From: an uncultured Selenomonadales bacterium | GTDB taxonomy: Bacteria > Bacillota > Negativicutes > Selenomonadales > Selenomonadaceae | DNA: 64,000 bases | Assembly (NCBI GenBank): GCA_900315155.1 | Contig: OMYB01000001.1 | Span: 124,001 to 188,000, forward strand | Direction: 5' to 3' | In this document: piece after piece, positions 7,397 through 15,909 of the stretch | How positions within the stretch are numbered: the stretch's first letter is position 1 | How the letters are laid out: the number at the start of each line of letters is the position of its first letter | The notes under the pieces: generated by a model | What the model was told of the DNA's origin: nothing | The model's database searches: none | What the model saw: the letters and a program-made list of their open reading frames with translations, nothing else | Made by a program: the position numbers and the translations under genes

Positions 7397-9754
7397 TTGG
7401 TTGTTATTGTGTCCATTTACCATAGTAAAGTTTACGGCATCGTCCAGGGTGTTGGTTTCCGCCCGTTTGTCGATCGTCTCGCCGCGAAGCATCACATCTT
7501 CGGCAGCGTCAGCAACAAGGGCCCTTACGTCGAAATCTTCGCTCAGGGCAAAGAAGACGATTGCCAGGCATTCTATCAGGGACTCAAGGCGGAGGCGCCG
7601 GAGCGATCCGCCATCCTGAAGGTCGACACCGAGCCTCTCGACGTGCCCGAATCCTACACGGCATTTTCCATTATCGAGAGTGCCAGGGAGCGCGGCGATA
7701 TCTTCGTCTCCCCCGACATCGCAACCTGTGACAAATGCCGTGCCGAACTTTACGACCCAGACAACCGCCGCTACCTGCATCCTTTCATCAACTGCACGGC
7801 GTGTGGTCCGCGCCTCACGATTCTCGATCGTATGCCCTACGACCGCGAGCGCACCAGCATGAAAGAGTTCCTCATGTGCGACACCTGCCACGACGAATAC
7901 ACCGATCCGGACAGCCGCCGCTATGATGCGCAGCCGGTCTGCTGCAACGACTGCGGCCCGGAAGTCTATATCATAGGTGATGAATCTTGCCGTGGCGCTG
8001 CCGCCATCACGCGCACGCGGAAAACGATTGCCGATGGCGGTATCGTCGCCATCAAAGGCATCGGCGGATTTCACCTCGCCTGTGATGCCCGCAATGCGGA
8101 CGCCATCGCTCGTCTCCGCCGCCTCAAGCACCGCCCCGTCAAGCCCTTTGCCATCATGGCGCGCGATATGGATGCCGTACGCCGCGAGGCAGAGCTTCTC
8201 CCCGGACAGAAGGAGATTCTCACCGGGCATCAGAAACCCATTATCCTTCTGAAACGGAAACAGACGGCAGACGGTGCAGAGATTGCGGACATCGTCGCCC
8301 CTGGCAATCCAAAAATCGGCCTGATGCTGCCGTACAATCCGGTGCAGATGCTGCTCTTCGACTATCCGGATGATGTCCAGGAACGCATGCCCGATGTCCT
8401 CATCATGACGAGCGGCAACCCATCTGGGGCTCCCATCTGCCGCGACGATAAAGGTGCGCTCGAAGCACTTTCCGGCTTTACGGACCTCATGCTTTCGCAT
8501 AACCGCAAGATCCTCATCCGTGCGGATGATACCGTCATGGACTATCTCGATGACCAGCCCTACATGATCCGCCGCAGCCGCGGCTATGCCCCGCTGCCCT
8601 TCATGCTCAAAAACGATTGGCATGGTCAGGTCCTCGGTATCGGCGGCGAGCTCAAGAACACCTTCTGCGTCGGCAGGAACAATCTTTTCTATCCATCGTC
8701 CTACGTTGGCGATATGAGTGACCTCCGCACCGTTCTTGCACTCAAGGAAACCATCGGGCGTCTCACGGAACTGCTCGAGACCGAGCCAACGATTATCGCC
8801 TGTGACCTGCATCCACGCTATAACACGACCACGGTTGCGAAAGAACTCGGCCTGCCGATTTTCCCGGTACAGCATCATTATGCACACATTCTCAGCTGCA
8901 TGGCAGAGAATACTTTCGATGCGCCCGTCATCGGCGTCTCTTTCGACGGAACCGGTTATGGTACAGACGGCACCATCTGGGGCGGCGAAATCCTCCGCTG
9001 CGATTACGATGGCTTCGACCGTCTCGGCAGCATCACGCCATTCCAGCAGGCAGGCGGCGACAAATCCTCCACCGAAGGCTGGCGAATTGCCATTGCGATG
9101 CTTTACGGACTCACGAAAGATAAGGAAAAGGTGAAAGCCATCAACGAAGAACTGCACCTCTGCGACGAAAAAGAACTCACGGCGCAGTTCTTCATGGCGG
9201 ACCATCACGTCAACACGATCACGAGCACGAGTGCGGGGCGCCTCTACGATGCCGTCAGCGCGATCCTTGGTATCCGGCGCGCCTCCACATTCGAGGGTGA
9301 GGCATCCATGTATCTCCAGTACGCCGCAGAACGCGGTGCCGCCCGCCTCACCAAGGAGATGAAGGACGTCAACCTGCTGGAACTCACCGAACTTCTCACC
9401 ATCGAGGATGCGGGCGAATGCTTCCATCTCCCGACGGACCGTCTCTTCGCAGACCTTTTGCGTGCCCGACTGGAGGGTACGGCACCGGACTCCCTGGCGT
9501 GGACGTTCCATGCCGGCCTCGCGGCGATGATCCTCAATGCCTGTGAGAAAGCCCGCGAACAGACTCACCTCCATACGGCTGCCCTGTCGGGTGGGGTATT
9601 CCAGAATACGCTGCTCACGGAACTCGTGACGAATCTGCTGAAGGAGCATCACTTTACGGTCCTTCGCCACAGCCTCATCCCGCCAAACGATGGAGGAATC
9701 TGCCTTGGGCAGGCAGCTGCAGCCATGTATCATATCAACCATAACGAAAAGTAA
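7397..9754 (+). CDS. hypF: carbamoyltransferase HypF
   Basis: This 785-residue protein has the full HypF architecture. It begins with an acylphosphatase domain (VYGIVQGVGFRPF). Two zinc fingers follow, with C-x2-C pairs starting CDKC and CDTC. Then come a YrdC-like domain (GIVAIKGIGGFHLACDA, HRPVKPFAIM) and a Kae1-like domain with the metal-binding HHYAH. HypF makes carbamoyl-adenylate from carbamoyl phosphate and passes the carbamoyl group to the HypE C-terminal cysteine, the first step of cyanide-ligand synthesis. The start may be the TTG at 7397 or the GTG at 7409; neither has a strong ribosome-binding site, consistent with coupling to K1 15 bases upstream. Confidence 0.97.
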   Translation: MVVIVSIYHSKVYGIVQGVGFRPFVDRLAAKHHIFGSVSNKGPYVEIFAQGKEDDCQAFYQGLKAEAPERSAILKVDTEPLDVPESYTAFSIIESARERGDIFVSPDIATCDKCRAELYDPDNRRYLHPFINCTACGPRLTILDRMPYDRERTSMKEFLMCDTCHDEYTDPDSRRYDAQPVCCNDCGPEVYIIGDESCRGAAAITRTRKTIADGGIVAIKGIGGFHLACDARNADAIARLRRLKHRPVKPFAIMARDMDAVRREAELLPGQKEILTGHQKPIILLKRKQTADGAEIADIVAPGNPKIGLMLPYNPVQMLLFDYPDDVQERMPDVLIMTSGNPSGAPICRDDKGALEALSGFTDLMLSHNRKILIRADDTVMDYLDDQPYMIRRSRGYAPLPFMLKNDWHGQVLGIGGELKNTFCVGRNNLFYPSSYVGDMSDLRTVLALKETIGRLTELLETEPTIIACDLHPRYNTTTVAKELGLPIFPVQHHYAHILSCMAENTFDAPVIGVSFDGTGYGTDGTIWGGEILRCDYDGFDRLGSITPFQQAGGDKSSTEGWRIAIAMLYGLTKDKEKVKAINEELHLCDEKELTAQFFMADHHVNTITSTSAGRLYDAVSAILGIRRASTFEGEASMYLQYAAERGAARLTKEMKDVNLLELTELLTIEDAGECFHLPTDRLFADLLRARLEGTAPDSLAWTFHAGLAAMILNACEKAREQTHLHTAALSGGVFQNTLLTELVTNLLKEHHFTVLRHSLIPPNDGGICLGQAAAAMYHINHNEK

Positions 9755-9767
9755 GGAGATTCTATCT

Positions 9768-9974
9768 ATGTGTGTAGGTTTACCCGCAAAAGTCGTAAAA
9801 ATCCAGAATGGCACGGCACTCGTTGATGCCTCAGGCGCGCGCAGAGCCGTCTCTGCTGAGCTGCTCGATCATGTCGATCCCGGCGATTTTGTCATGGTGC
9901 ACGCCGGTATCGCCATCGCCAAGATTACGAGCGATGACACTGAAGAGGCCACGGATGTGCTCGCCTCGCTCTGA
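9768..9974 (+). CDS. hypC: hydrogenase assembly chaperone HypC
   Basis: The product is 68 residues. It has the invariant N-terminal MCVGLPAKV (C2 binds iron after removal of Met1) and VMVHAGIAI, the conserved histidine strand of HypC/HupF. An AAGGAG site precedes the ATG at 9768. HypC partners HypD to carry the Fe(CN)2CO fragment. Its place between hypF and hypD is the usual hyp order. One cannot tell from sequence whether it serves a hydrogenase or a different target. Confidence 0.95.
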   Translation: MCVGLPAKVVKIQNGTALVDASGARRAVSAELLDHVDPGDFVMVHAGIAIAKITSDDTEEATDVLASL

Positions 9975-10016
9975 TCCCCGGGATTTCCCCATATCAACCA
10001 TAAGGAATGACGTATC

Positions 10017-11066
10017 TTGAATGAACAGCTGAAAAAGGCCCGTGCGCTCGTCACGGGATATCAAGGCCGCCCGCTCCGCATCATGGAGGTCTGCGGCACG
10101 CATACCCATGAGATTTTCCGTCTCGGCATCCGCCAGCTCCTGCCGGAAAGCATCGCGCTGATTTCCGGACCAGGCTGCCCGGTCTGCGTGACGCCGACAG
10201 CATATATCGACGAAGCCATCTGGCTCGCTTTGGAAAAACAGGTCACCATCTGCACGTTCGGTGACCTCGTCCGCGTGCCGGGATCGAAAAAGAACCTCGC
10301 CGAAGCCCGCAGCGAAGGCGCGAACGTACAGGTTGTCTACACGCAGCTCGATGCCGAGAAATATGCAGCCGCGCACCCCGATGAGGAGGTTGCCTTCCTC
10401 TCCGTCGGCTTTGAGACCACGACACCGGGCGCGTGCCTCGCCGTCAAACGAGCGAAAGAAGCCGGCCTCACGAATTTCTCCCTGCTCACGGCAAACAAGA
10501 CGATGCCTGCCGCCTATCTCGCCATGGCGGGCAGCTGCGATGCCTACCTCTACCCCGGCCATGTCTGCGCCATTGCGGGTACGGGCGTGCCGGAATCCCT
10601 GGTCGAAAAAGGCATCTCCGGTGTCGTGACGGGATTCACGGCGAGTGAAATCATCACGGCACTTGCTGTGATCATCAAGAAATCCCAGGAAGGCAAGCCA
10701 TTCTTCGTCAATGCCTACCCACGCGTCGTAAAACGCGAAGGAAGCCCTTCCGCCCAGCAGCTTGTTGCCTCCATGATGGAAGACTGCGATACGGAGTGGC
10801 GCGGTCTCGGCGTGATCCCGAGGAGCGGCCAGCAGCTGAACGCTGCCTATGCCGCCTTCGACGCGCGAAAGAAGTACCAAATCCCTCCGCAGGCAGGCAA
10901 GCCCAACCCGGCCTGCCGATGCGGAGACATCCTGCGCGGTGCCTGCACGCCGCCGGACTGCCCGCTTTTCGGCAAAGTCTGCACGCCGGAAAAACCGGTC
11001 GGAGCCTGCATGGTCTCGCATGAGGGTGCCTGCTCGGCCTGGTATCAGTATGGAGGAAATTTCTAA
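10017..11066 (+). CDS. hypD: Fe-(CN)2-CO assembly scaffold HypD
   Basis: The product is 349 residues. Signatures are EVCGTHTHE (C26), GPGCPVCVTP (C54, C57), SVGFETTTPG, the GHVCAIAG strand, and a cysteine-rich C-terminus (CRCGDILRGAC, then DCPLFGKVC) that holds the [4Fe-4S] cluster in known HypD proteins. With HypC it forms the scaffold on which the iron receives cyanide and CO. Translation starts at a TTG (10017) with TAAGGA about ten bases upstream. No in-frame ATG exists nearby. Confidence 0.96.
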   Translation: MNEQLKKARALVTGYQGRPLRIMEVCGTHTHEIFRLGIRQLLPESIALISGPGCPVCVTPTAYIDEAIWLALEKQVTICTFGDLVRVPGSKKNLAEARSEGANVQVVYTQLDAEKYAAAHPDEEVAFLSVGFETTTPGACLAVKRAKEAGLTNFSLLTANKTMPAAYLAMAGSCDAYLYPGHVCAIAGTGVPESLVEKGISGVVTGFTASEIITALAVIIKKSQEGKPFFVNAYPRVVKREGSPSAQQLVASMMEDCDTEWRGLGVIPRSGQQLNAAYAAFDARKKYQIPPQAGKPNPACRCGDILRGACTPPDCPLFGKVCTPEKPVGACMVSHEGACSAWYQYGGNF

Positions 11067-12101
11067 ATGACGAATCACGATAACGACAAACGCATTACGC
11101 TCGCCCACGGTGCCGGAGGACGCCAGACAGCGGCACTCATCCAGGATGTCTTCGCGAAATATTTTGCGAACCCCGAGTTCACATCGGATGATGCGGCCAT
11201 CCTGCCCCTTGGCGGTAAGAAGGCCGCCTTTACGACAGACGGCTTCATTGTCTCGCCGTGGCAGTTTCCGGGCGGCAACATCGGCAAGCTCAGTATCTGC
11301 GGCACGGTCAACGACCTCTCCTGCATGGGCGCACAGCCGAAATATCTCTCCTGCGCCATGCAGATTGAGGAGGGCTTCCGCCTTGCTGACCTCGAGACCA
11401 TTGCCCAGTATATGGCAGAAACGGCTGCGGAGGCAGGTGTGCGCATCGTCGCCGGGGATACCAAGGTCGCCGGCCGCGGCCAGGTGGACCATATCTTCAT
11501 CACGACGACGGGCATCGGCGAGGTCATGGAGGGAGCTCATCCTGCCGGAAACCGTGCCGCAGCGGGCGACGCGATCATCGTAACGGGCGACATCGGCCGC
11601 CACGGCTGCACGATCCTGCTCGCAAGGAATGACTTCGATATCCAGGCTGAGGTCACGAGTGACTGCGCGCCGCTCTGGGGCACCGTGAAGTCCATGTTCG
11701 ACAGCCTCGAGCCAGCGGATAAAGGCGATATCCATGTGATCCGCGATGCCACGCGCGGCGGAGTTGGCACCGTTCTCTATGAAATTGCGGACGAAAGCCG
11801 TATCGGCATCCGCCTGTACGAAGCGGATATCCCTGTCGCCCCCGCTGTCAAAGGTGTCTGCGGCATGCTCGGCCTGAATCCGCTCTACCTCGCCTGCGAA
11901 GGCCGCCTCGTCGTCTTTGCCCCAAAAGCCATCGCCCCCCATCTCGTCGAAGTCCTGCGCCAGGGGAAATACTCACAGAACGCGGCCATCATCGGCGAAG
12001 TCACCGCCGAACATGCTGGCAAGGTCGTCGTTGAAACGGAAATCGGCACGCAGACCATGCTCCCCGCTCCGGGTGGCGAATTATTGCCCCGAATCTGTTG
12101 A
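11067..12101 (+). CDS. hypE: carbamoyl dehydratase HypE
   Basis: The product has 344 residues in the AIR-synthase/PurM-like fold. Visible motifs are LAHGAGGRQT, the FTSDDAAI strand, TDGFIVSP, RDATRGGVGTVL and the C-terminal tail PRIC. The last cysteine is the residue that HypE converts from thiocarboxamide to thiocyanate using ATP. The start is immediately after the hypD stop, with TATGGAGG upstream. Presence of the intact PRIC tail argues that the cyanide-synthesis branch is functional. A repeat element follows the gene. Confidence 0.97.
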   Translation: MTNHDNDKRITLAHGAGGRQTAALIQDVFAKYFANPEFTSDDAAILPLGGKKAAFTTDGFIVSPWQFPGGNIGKLSICGTVNDLSCMGAQPKYLSCAMQIEEGFRLADLETIAQYMAETAAEAGVRIVAGDTKVAGRGQVDHIFITTTGIGEVMEGAHPAGNRAAAGDAIIVTGDIGRHGCTILLARNDFDIQAEVTSDCAPLWGTVKSMFDSLEPADKGDIHVIRDATRGGVGTVLYEIADESRIGIRLYEADIPVAPAVKGVCGMLGLNPLYLACEGRLVVFAPKAIAPHLVEVLRQGKYSQNAAIIGEVTAEHAGKVVVETEIGTQTMLPAPGGELLPRIC

Positions 12102-12112
12102 CTTCGAGTATG

Positions 12113-12176
12113 GCGCCCCCGTTGAGGGAGCTGTCGCCGCAGGCGACTGAGGAGGTCTCCTGCACTACGATATAAT
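12113..12176. repeat. intergenic palindromic repeat, copy A (degenerate)
   Basis: Three short stem-loops in tandem: CCCCC-GTTG-AGGGAG, then TCGCC-GCA-GGCGA, then GGAGGTCTCC. It matches in order and spacing the reverse complement of 33461-33545. Elements of this shape are common in Firmicute intergenic regions. Here it interrupts the cluster between hypE and D2. Confidence 0.7.
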
Positions 12177-12193
12177 CTGTGAGGTGTTTTCTT

Positions 12194-13534
12194 TTGCTAC
12201 AGAAGCTGAACGGCCATCCCTCCCGCGCCTGCATGCGCCTGGCGGAGGCCGAGTTCCCTGCCCCTTTTGCCCATACGCTCGAGTACTCTTCTCCGGCACG
12301 AGGCACCTGGAATATCGTCCATACGGGCATGCAGCTGCCGGAATCGCATCAAATCTATATCTGTGCCTCCGGCTGCCTGCGCGGCGTCGTCCTCACGGCG
12401 GCGGAAATGGGTGCGATGGACCGTTTTTCTTCCGTGGAAGTCAAGGAGAAAGACCTCGTCGATGTCGACAACGAAGCATTCCTCATCGACGGCATCTCTG
12501 ATATCATCGACCGCCTGCCGCAGAAACCGCGCGCGATTCTCGTCTTCCCCGCCTGCGTGCACCATTTCCTTGGCGTGAATTTCGACTATGTCTACGGCAA
12601 TCTGCGCCACCGTTACCCGGATATCGACTTCATCCCCTGCATGATGGACCCTATCCGGCAGACGCGCAGCATCACACCAGAGCAACGTGAGCGCCGGGAA
12701 ATCTACCGCCAGCTTCGCCCACAGGCGCATGAGGAAAAGGCGTGCAATATCCTGGGCAGCAACCTGCCAACGGACCCGGATAGCGATCTCATGCGCCTGC
12801 TCACGGATAACGGCTGGACGGTACGGGATATGACAACGTGCAGCACCTATGACGAGTTCCTTGCCATGGCAAAAGGCCAGTTCAATATCTGGTACAACAC
12901 ATTTGGCGGGCCAGCGGCCAGGGACTGCGAAAAGCGGCTCCAACAGGACAGCCTCCACCTCCCTCAGCTTTGGGGCTATGAAGAAATCACAGAAAATCTC
13001 CATCGCCTTGCGGATCGCATCGGCGTCCCACGCCCCGACTGGCGTCTGCGTATCGCTGAATGTGAGCTCGCACTCGATGCCCTGCACGAGCTCATCGGAG
13101 ACACGCCCATCGCCATCGACCTGAGCTTCGTCTTCCACCCCTTCAGTCTCGCCCGGCTCCTCCTCGAGCACGGCTTTCACGTCACACAGATCTTCGCGGA
13201 CGCCGTATTTCCTGAGGACGAAGCCGATTTCCGCTGGACAAAGGAACATGACGGAGACATCGAACTTTGGGCTACGAAAAATGCGGATCTCCGTCTCATG
13301 GACCGCCATGCTGCGTCCGGAAAAACCGGGCAGAAACTTCTCGCGCTCGGTCAAAAGGCGGCGTATTTCAACGATACCCCCTACTTCGTGAACTTCGTCG
13401 AGGGTGGCGGGCTCTTCGCCTTCGAAGGAATCATCAAACTCGCCCATCTCATGTCAGAAGCCTTCCTCATCCCGAAGGATACCCGCTCCCTCGTGCTGCA
13501 GAAAGGCTGGGGAGGACCGTGCTGCCTATGCTGA
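12194..13534 (+). CDS. nitrogenase component 1-like protein, D-type (D2)
   Basis: This 446-residue paralogue of D1 shares an NILG...LMR-L-x2-(F/N)-G-(M/W) block, C-x-TY-(D/E)-E and the EIFA/QIFA segment. Its putative ligand segments differ: ICASGC (C57, C61) and VFPACVHHFLGVN (C121). The chain ends GGPCCLC, giving three cysteines in the last four residues. A TTG start at 12194 is preferred because GAGGTG lies eight bases upstream; a GTG at 12179 is the alternative. The gene overlaps K2 by seven bases. No hydrogenase or nitrogenase catalytic partner is nearby, so substrate and reaction are unknown. Confidence 0.82.
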   Translation: MLQKLNGHPSRACMRLAEAEFPAPFAHTLEYSSPARGTWNIVHTGMQLPESHQIYICASGCLRGVVLTAAEMGAMDRFSSVEVKEKDLVDVDNEAFLIDGISDIIDRLPQKPRAILVFPACVHHFLGVNFDYVYGNLRHRYPDIDFIPCMMDPIRQTRSITPEQRERREIYRQLRPQAHEEKACNILGSNLPTDPDSDLMRLLTDNGWTVRDMTTCSTYDEFLAMAKGQFNIWYNTFGGPAARDCEKRLQQDSLHLPQLWGYEEITENLHRLADRIGVPRPDWRLRIAECELALDALHELIGDTPIAIDLSFVFHPFSLARLLLEHGFHVTQIFADAVFPEDEADFRWTKEHDGDIELWATKNADLRLMDRHAASGKTGQKLLALGQKAAYFNDTPYFVNFVEGGGLFAFEGIIKLAHLMSEAFLIPKDTRSLVLQKGWGGPCCLC

Positions 13535-14802
13535 ACCAGACTGCCCGCATCATTTCCACCTACTCTGCCGATACGTTCGGTGTCTGCTCCGCTCTTTTCG
13601 AGCTCGGCGGCATGGTCGTCATCCATGACCCATCGGGATGCAACTCCACCTATACGACGCATGACGAGCCCCGCTGGTACGACCATGACAGCATGATCTA
13701 TGTCTCTGCGCTCAACGAGCAGGACGCCATCCTCGGCAACGATACCCGTTTCCTCGATGAGACCATTGAAACGGTCCGCCAGCAGCAGCCGGCGTTTGTC
13801 TGCCTCATTGCCTCACAGATTCCCTTCCTCATCGGCACGGATATGGCAGCGCTCGCCCGCATCGTCGAGAAAAAAACCGACGTGCCGGTCTTCACGCTGC
13901 CGACGAATAATATGCACTACTATGAGCGGGGCATCTACTTTGCACTCGAAAAGCTCGCGAAGCATGTGGCAGCCGTTACGAAGGGCAAAGAAAAGGCATG
14001 GGCTCCGGCAGGAAAGACCTTCCAGCACCTGACAACGAAAGCTCCTTCTCTTACCCTCAATATCCTGGGCGTCACACCGCAGGATTTCTCGGTGAACGGC
14101 AGTGAGGACACGATGCATATCTGGGCGAAAAGCCATGGATTTCATGTGCAGAGCTGCTGGGCAAGAAAAACCAGCCTCGCGGAAATCGAACAATCCGGCC
14201 ACGTAGATGTCAACCTGGTCGCGACCTACGGCGGGCTCGGCGCTGCCCGCGTCCTCCAAAAAGAACTTGGCATTCCCTTCGTCATCGGCGCACCAATCGG
14301 CGTCATGCAAACGTACCTCGCAAAAGCTTTACCCAAAACCGCCGAAGACAAGCAGACGCGCTGCCCGTTCCTCAAGGATGCCGGGCAGCGGGATTTCCTC
14401 ACCGAAGAGCTTGACAAGGCTGTACTCCCCCATACGGAAGGGTCCGCTTTGCATCAGGCATCCCCATCCAGCCTGCTCATCGGTGAAAGCGTCTATGCGC
14501 AGTCCCTCGCAGAGGCGATTGCCTCCGCAACGGGGCATCCTTTCCGCGTCATCGTACCGATGGAGACGGAGCCCTGCCTGCTGCGCCGCGATACCATCCG
14601 TGTCATAGATGAAGTGGACCTGGAACCGCTCTTTGCGCAGGCTCCCAGTATCATCGGAGACCCGATGTACCAGCCCATCCTGCCGAAGACGAGCCGGTTC
14701 ATCCCCCTGCCGCACGAAGGGTTCTCCGGCCGCCTCTACGAGCGCCAGATCCCGAATCTCATCCATGCGGACGCCCTGCAGCAATTCTTGACGAAAATCT
14801 AA
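13528..14802 (+). CDS. nitrogenase component 1-like protein, K-type (K2)
   Basis: The product has 424 residues. It shares with K1 the LGGMVVIHDPSGC loop (C38), the DEPRW motif at 46-50, SALNEQDAILGNDTRFL and a C-terminal FIPLPH followed by SG. It also has YGGLGAARVLQKELGIPF, a Rossmann-like strand-turn-helix seen in component-1 proteins. The ATG at 13528 overlaps the D2 stop; GGAGGA at 13511-13516 is the ribosome-binding site. K2 is the last gene before a strong terminator. Compared with K1 it lacks the extra cysteines 32 and 42, so the two pairs probably bind clusters differently or do different steps (inference). Confidence 0.82.
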   Translation: MLNQTARIISTYSADTFGVCSALFELGGMVVIHDPSGCNSTYTTHDEPRWYDHDSMIYVSALNEQDAILGNDTRFLDETIETVRQQQPAFVCLIASQIPFLIGTDMAALARIVEKKTDVPVFTLPTNNMHYYERGIYFALEKLAKHVAAVTKGKEKAWAPAGKTFQHLTTKAPSLTLNILGVTPQDFSVNGSEDTMHIWAKSHGFHVQSCWARKTSLAEIEQSGHVDVNLVATYGGLGAARVLQKELGIPFVIGAPIGVMQTYLAKALPKTAEDKQTRCPFLKDAGQRDFLTEELDKAVLPHTEGSALHQASPSSLLIGESVYAQSLAEAIASATGHPFRVIVPMETEPCLLRRDTIRVIDEVDLEPLFAQAPSIIGDPMYQPILPKTSRFIPLPHEGFSGRLYERQIPNLIHADALQQFLTKI

Positions 14803-14810
14803 AGCAGCAA

Positions 14811-14845
14811 AATAAGCCGTTACCAATCCATGGTAACGGCTTATT
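14811..14845. terminator. bidirectional terminator ending the nif-like/hyp cluster
   Basis: A perfect 15-bp stem (14811-14825 with 14831-14845) with a five-base loop and A/T-rich ends. It separates K2 from the convergent ndk. Confidence 0.9.
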
Positions 14846-14865
14846 GGATTATCGAAAAACCTGAA

Positions 14866-15303
14866 TCAGTCCGGAATCTTGTAGGCTCCGTCATGAATCT
14901 CCGTCTCATTGAAGAAGATGTGGATTTCGCGGTTCGCGCTTTCCGGGCTGTCGGATGCATGGACCGCATTGCGGTTGCTTGCCGTAGCGAACTGTTTGCG
15001 GATTGTACCTTCCTCAGCCTCATCCGGATTTGTCTTGCCGTTGAGCTTACGGACTTTCTTGATCGCGTTCTCACCCTCGAGCACCATGGCAACGATAGGA
15101 CCGGACGTCATGAAACCGACGAGATCGTTATAATACGGGCGGCCGATGTGCTCCTCATAATGGATCGATGCAAGGCGCTCATCCATCTGCATGAGCTTCA
15201 TCGCAACGATGCGCAGGCCTTCCTGCTCATAGCGCTTGATGATATCGCCGCTGTAGTGTTTCGAAAACGCATCCGGCTTGATGAGTACGAGTGTTTTTTC
15301 CAT
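14866..15303 (-). CDS. ndk: nucleoside diphosphate kinase
   Basis: The product is 145 residues, standard length. It has the N-terminal TLVLIKPDAF and the active-site segment NAVHASDSPESA, whose histidine is phosphorylated during transfer of the gamma-phosphate between nucleotides. Cytoplasmic. It lies 17 bases downstream of the gamma-carbonic-anhydrase-like gene and probably shares its transcript. Confidence 0.97.
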   Translation of the reverse strand: MEKTLVLIKPDAFSKHYSGDIIKRYEQEGLRIVAMKLMQMDERLASIHYEEHIGRPYYNDLVGFMTSGPIVAMVLEGENAIKKVRKLNGKTNPDEAEEGTIRKQFATASNRNAVHASDSPESANREIHIFFNETEIHDGAYKIPD

Positions 15304-15320
15304 GAATGTGAATACTCCTT

Positions 15321-15866
15321 TTACAGCAATTCTGCCTGGTCTTTATATTTCTCAAAAATCTCTTGATAGGTTTTGGAGAATTCGTGATAGTTCAGGGACG
15401 ATGCATGCAGAGCCTCGATCTCATCGTCGCGGAGCGAGCGGATCAGGCGCGCCGGTTCACCGAATACGAGTGAATCATGCGGGATGCGGCGTCCTTCCGG
15501 GATAAGGCTGCCCGGCCCGATGATGACATTGTCGCCAATGCGGACATGGCCGAGGATAATCGAGCCCATGCCGACAAAGACATGGCTGCCGATTTCCGTC
15601 GCATGGATGATGCAGTTATGCCCGATGATGACCTCATCGCCAATGACAAGATGGTGATGAGCTGTCGTATGGATGGTCGAGTTATCCTGGATATTGGTGA
15701 GCTTGCCGATGCGGATCGGCATGAAGTCCCCGCGGATGGAGACGCCGAACCAGACGCTCGAGCCTTCCCCGATCTCGACATCGCCTACGATAGCGGCCGT
15801 CGGGGCCACAAACACGTCCTGCGCAATTTTTGGCGTTTTGTCTTTATAAGGAACGATAAATGCCAT
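15321..15866 (-). CDS. gamma carbonic anhydrase family protein (left-handed beta-helix)
   Basis: The product is 181 residues of hexapeptide repeats (IGEGSSVWFGVSIRGD, IGDEVIIGHNCIIHA, IGSHVFVGMGSIILG). The three zinc-ligand histidine positions of the gamma-CA/YrdA family are seen in HTTAHHHL and GHNCIIH. Such proteins form trimers. Some hydrate CO2, but many YrdA-like members have no proven activity, so the catalytic role is uncertain. The ATG is followed by the common MAFIVPYKDKTP start; AGGAGG lies upstream. Confidence 0.9.
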   Translation of the reverse strand: MAFIVPYKDKTPKIAQDVFVAPTAAIVGDVEIGEGSSVWFGVSIRGDFMPIRIGKLTNIQDNSTIHTTAHHHLVIGDEVIIGHNCIIHATEIGSHVFVGMGSIILGHVRIGDNVIIGPGSLIPEGRRIPHDSLVFGEPARLIRSLRDDEIEALHASSLNYHEFSKTYQEIFEKYKDQAELL

Positions 15867-15909
15867 AAAAATCCCTCCTAAATTTATTCTTTTCTAAGGG
15901 ATTCGTCAT

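Noticed and set aside
7388-9814. 808-codon open frame antisense to hypF
   Set aside because: It mirrors a well-supported hypF; the translation has no family features and arises from GC-rich third positions.
9831-11942. 703-codon open frame antisense to hypC-hypD-hypE
   Set aside because: It spans three intact genes on the other strand, including their junctions; a codon-bias shadow.
4190-14802. Classical nitrogen-fixation cluster
   Set aside because: No nifE, nifN, nifB or full-length nifDK; D/K proteins are short and have other cysteine patterns, so dinitrogen fixation is not supported.
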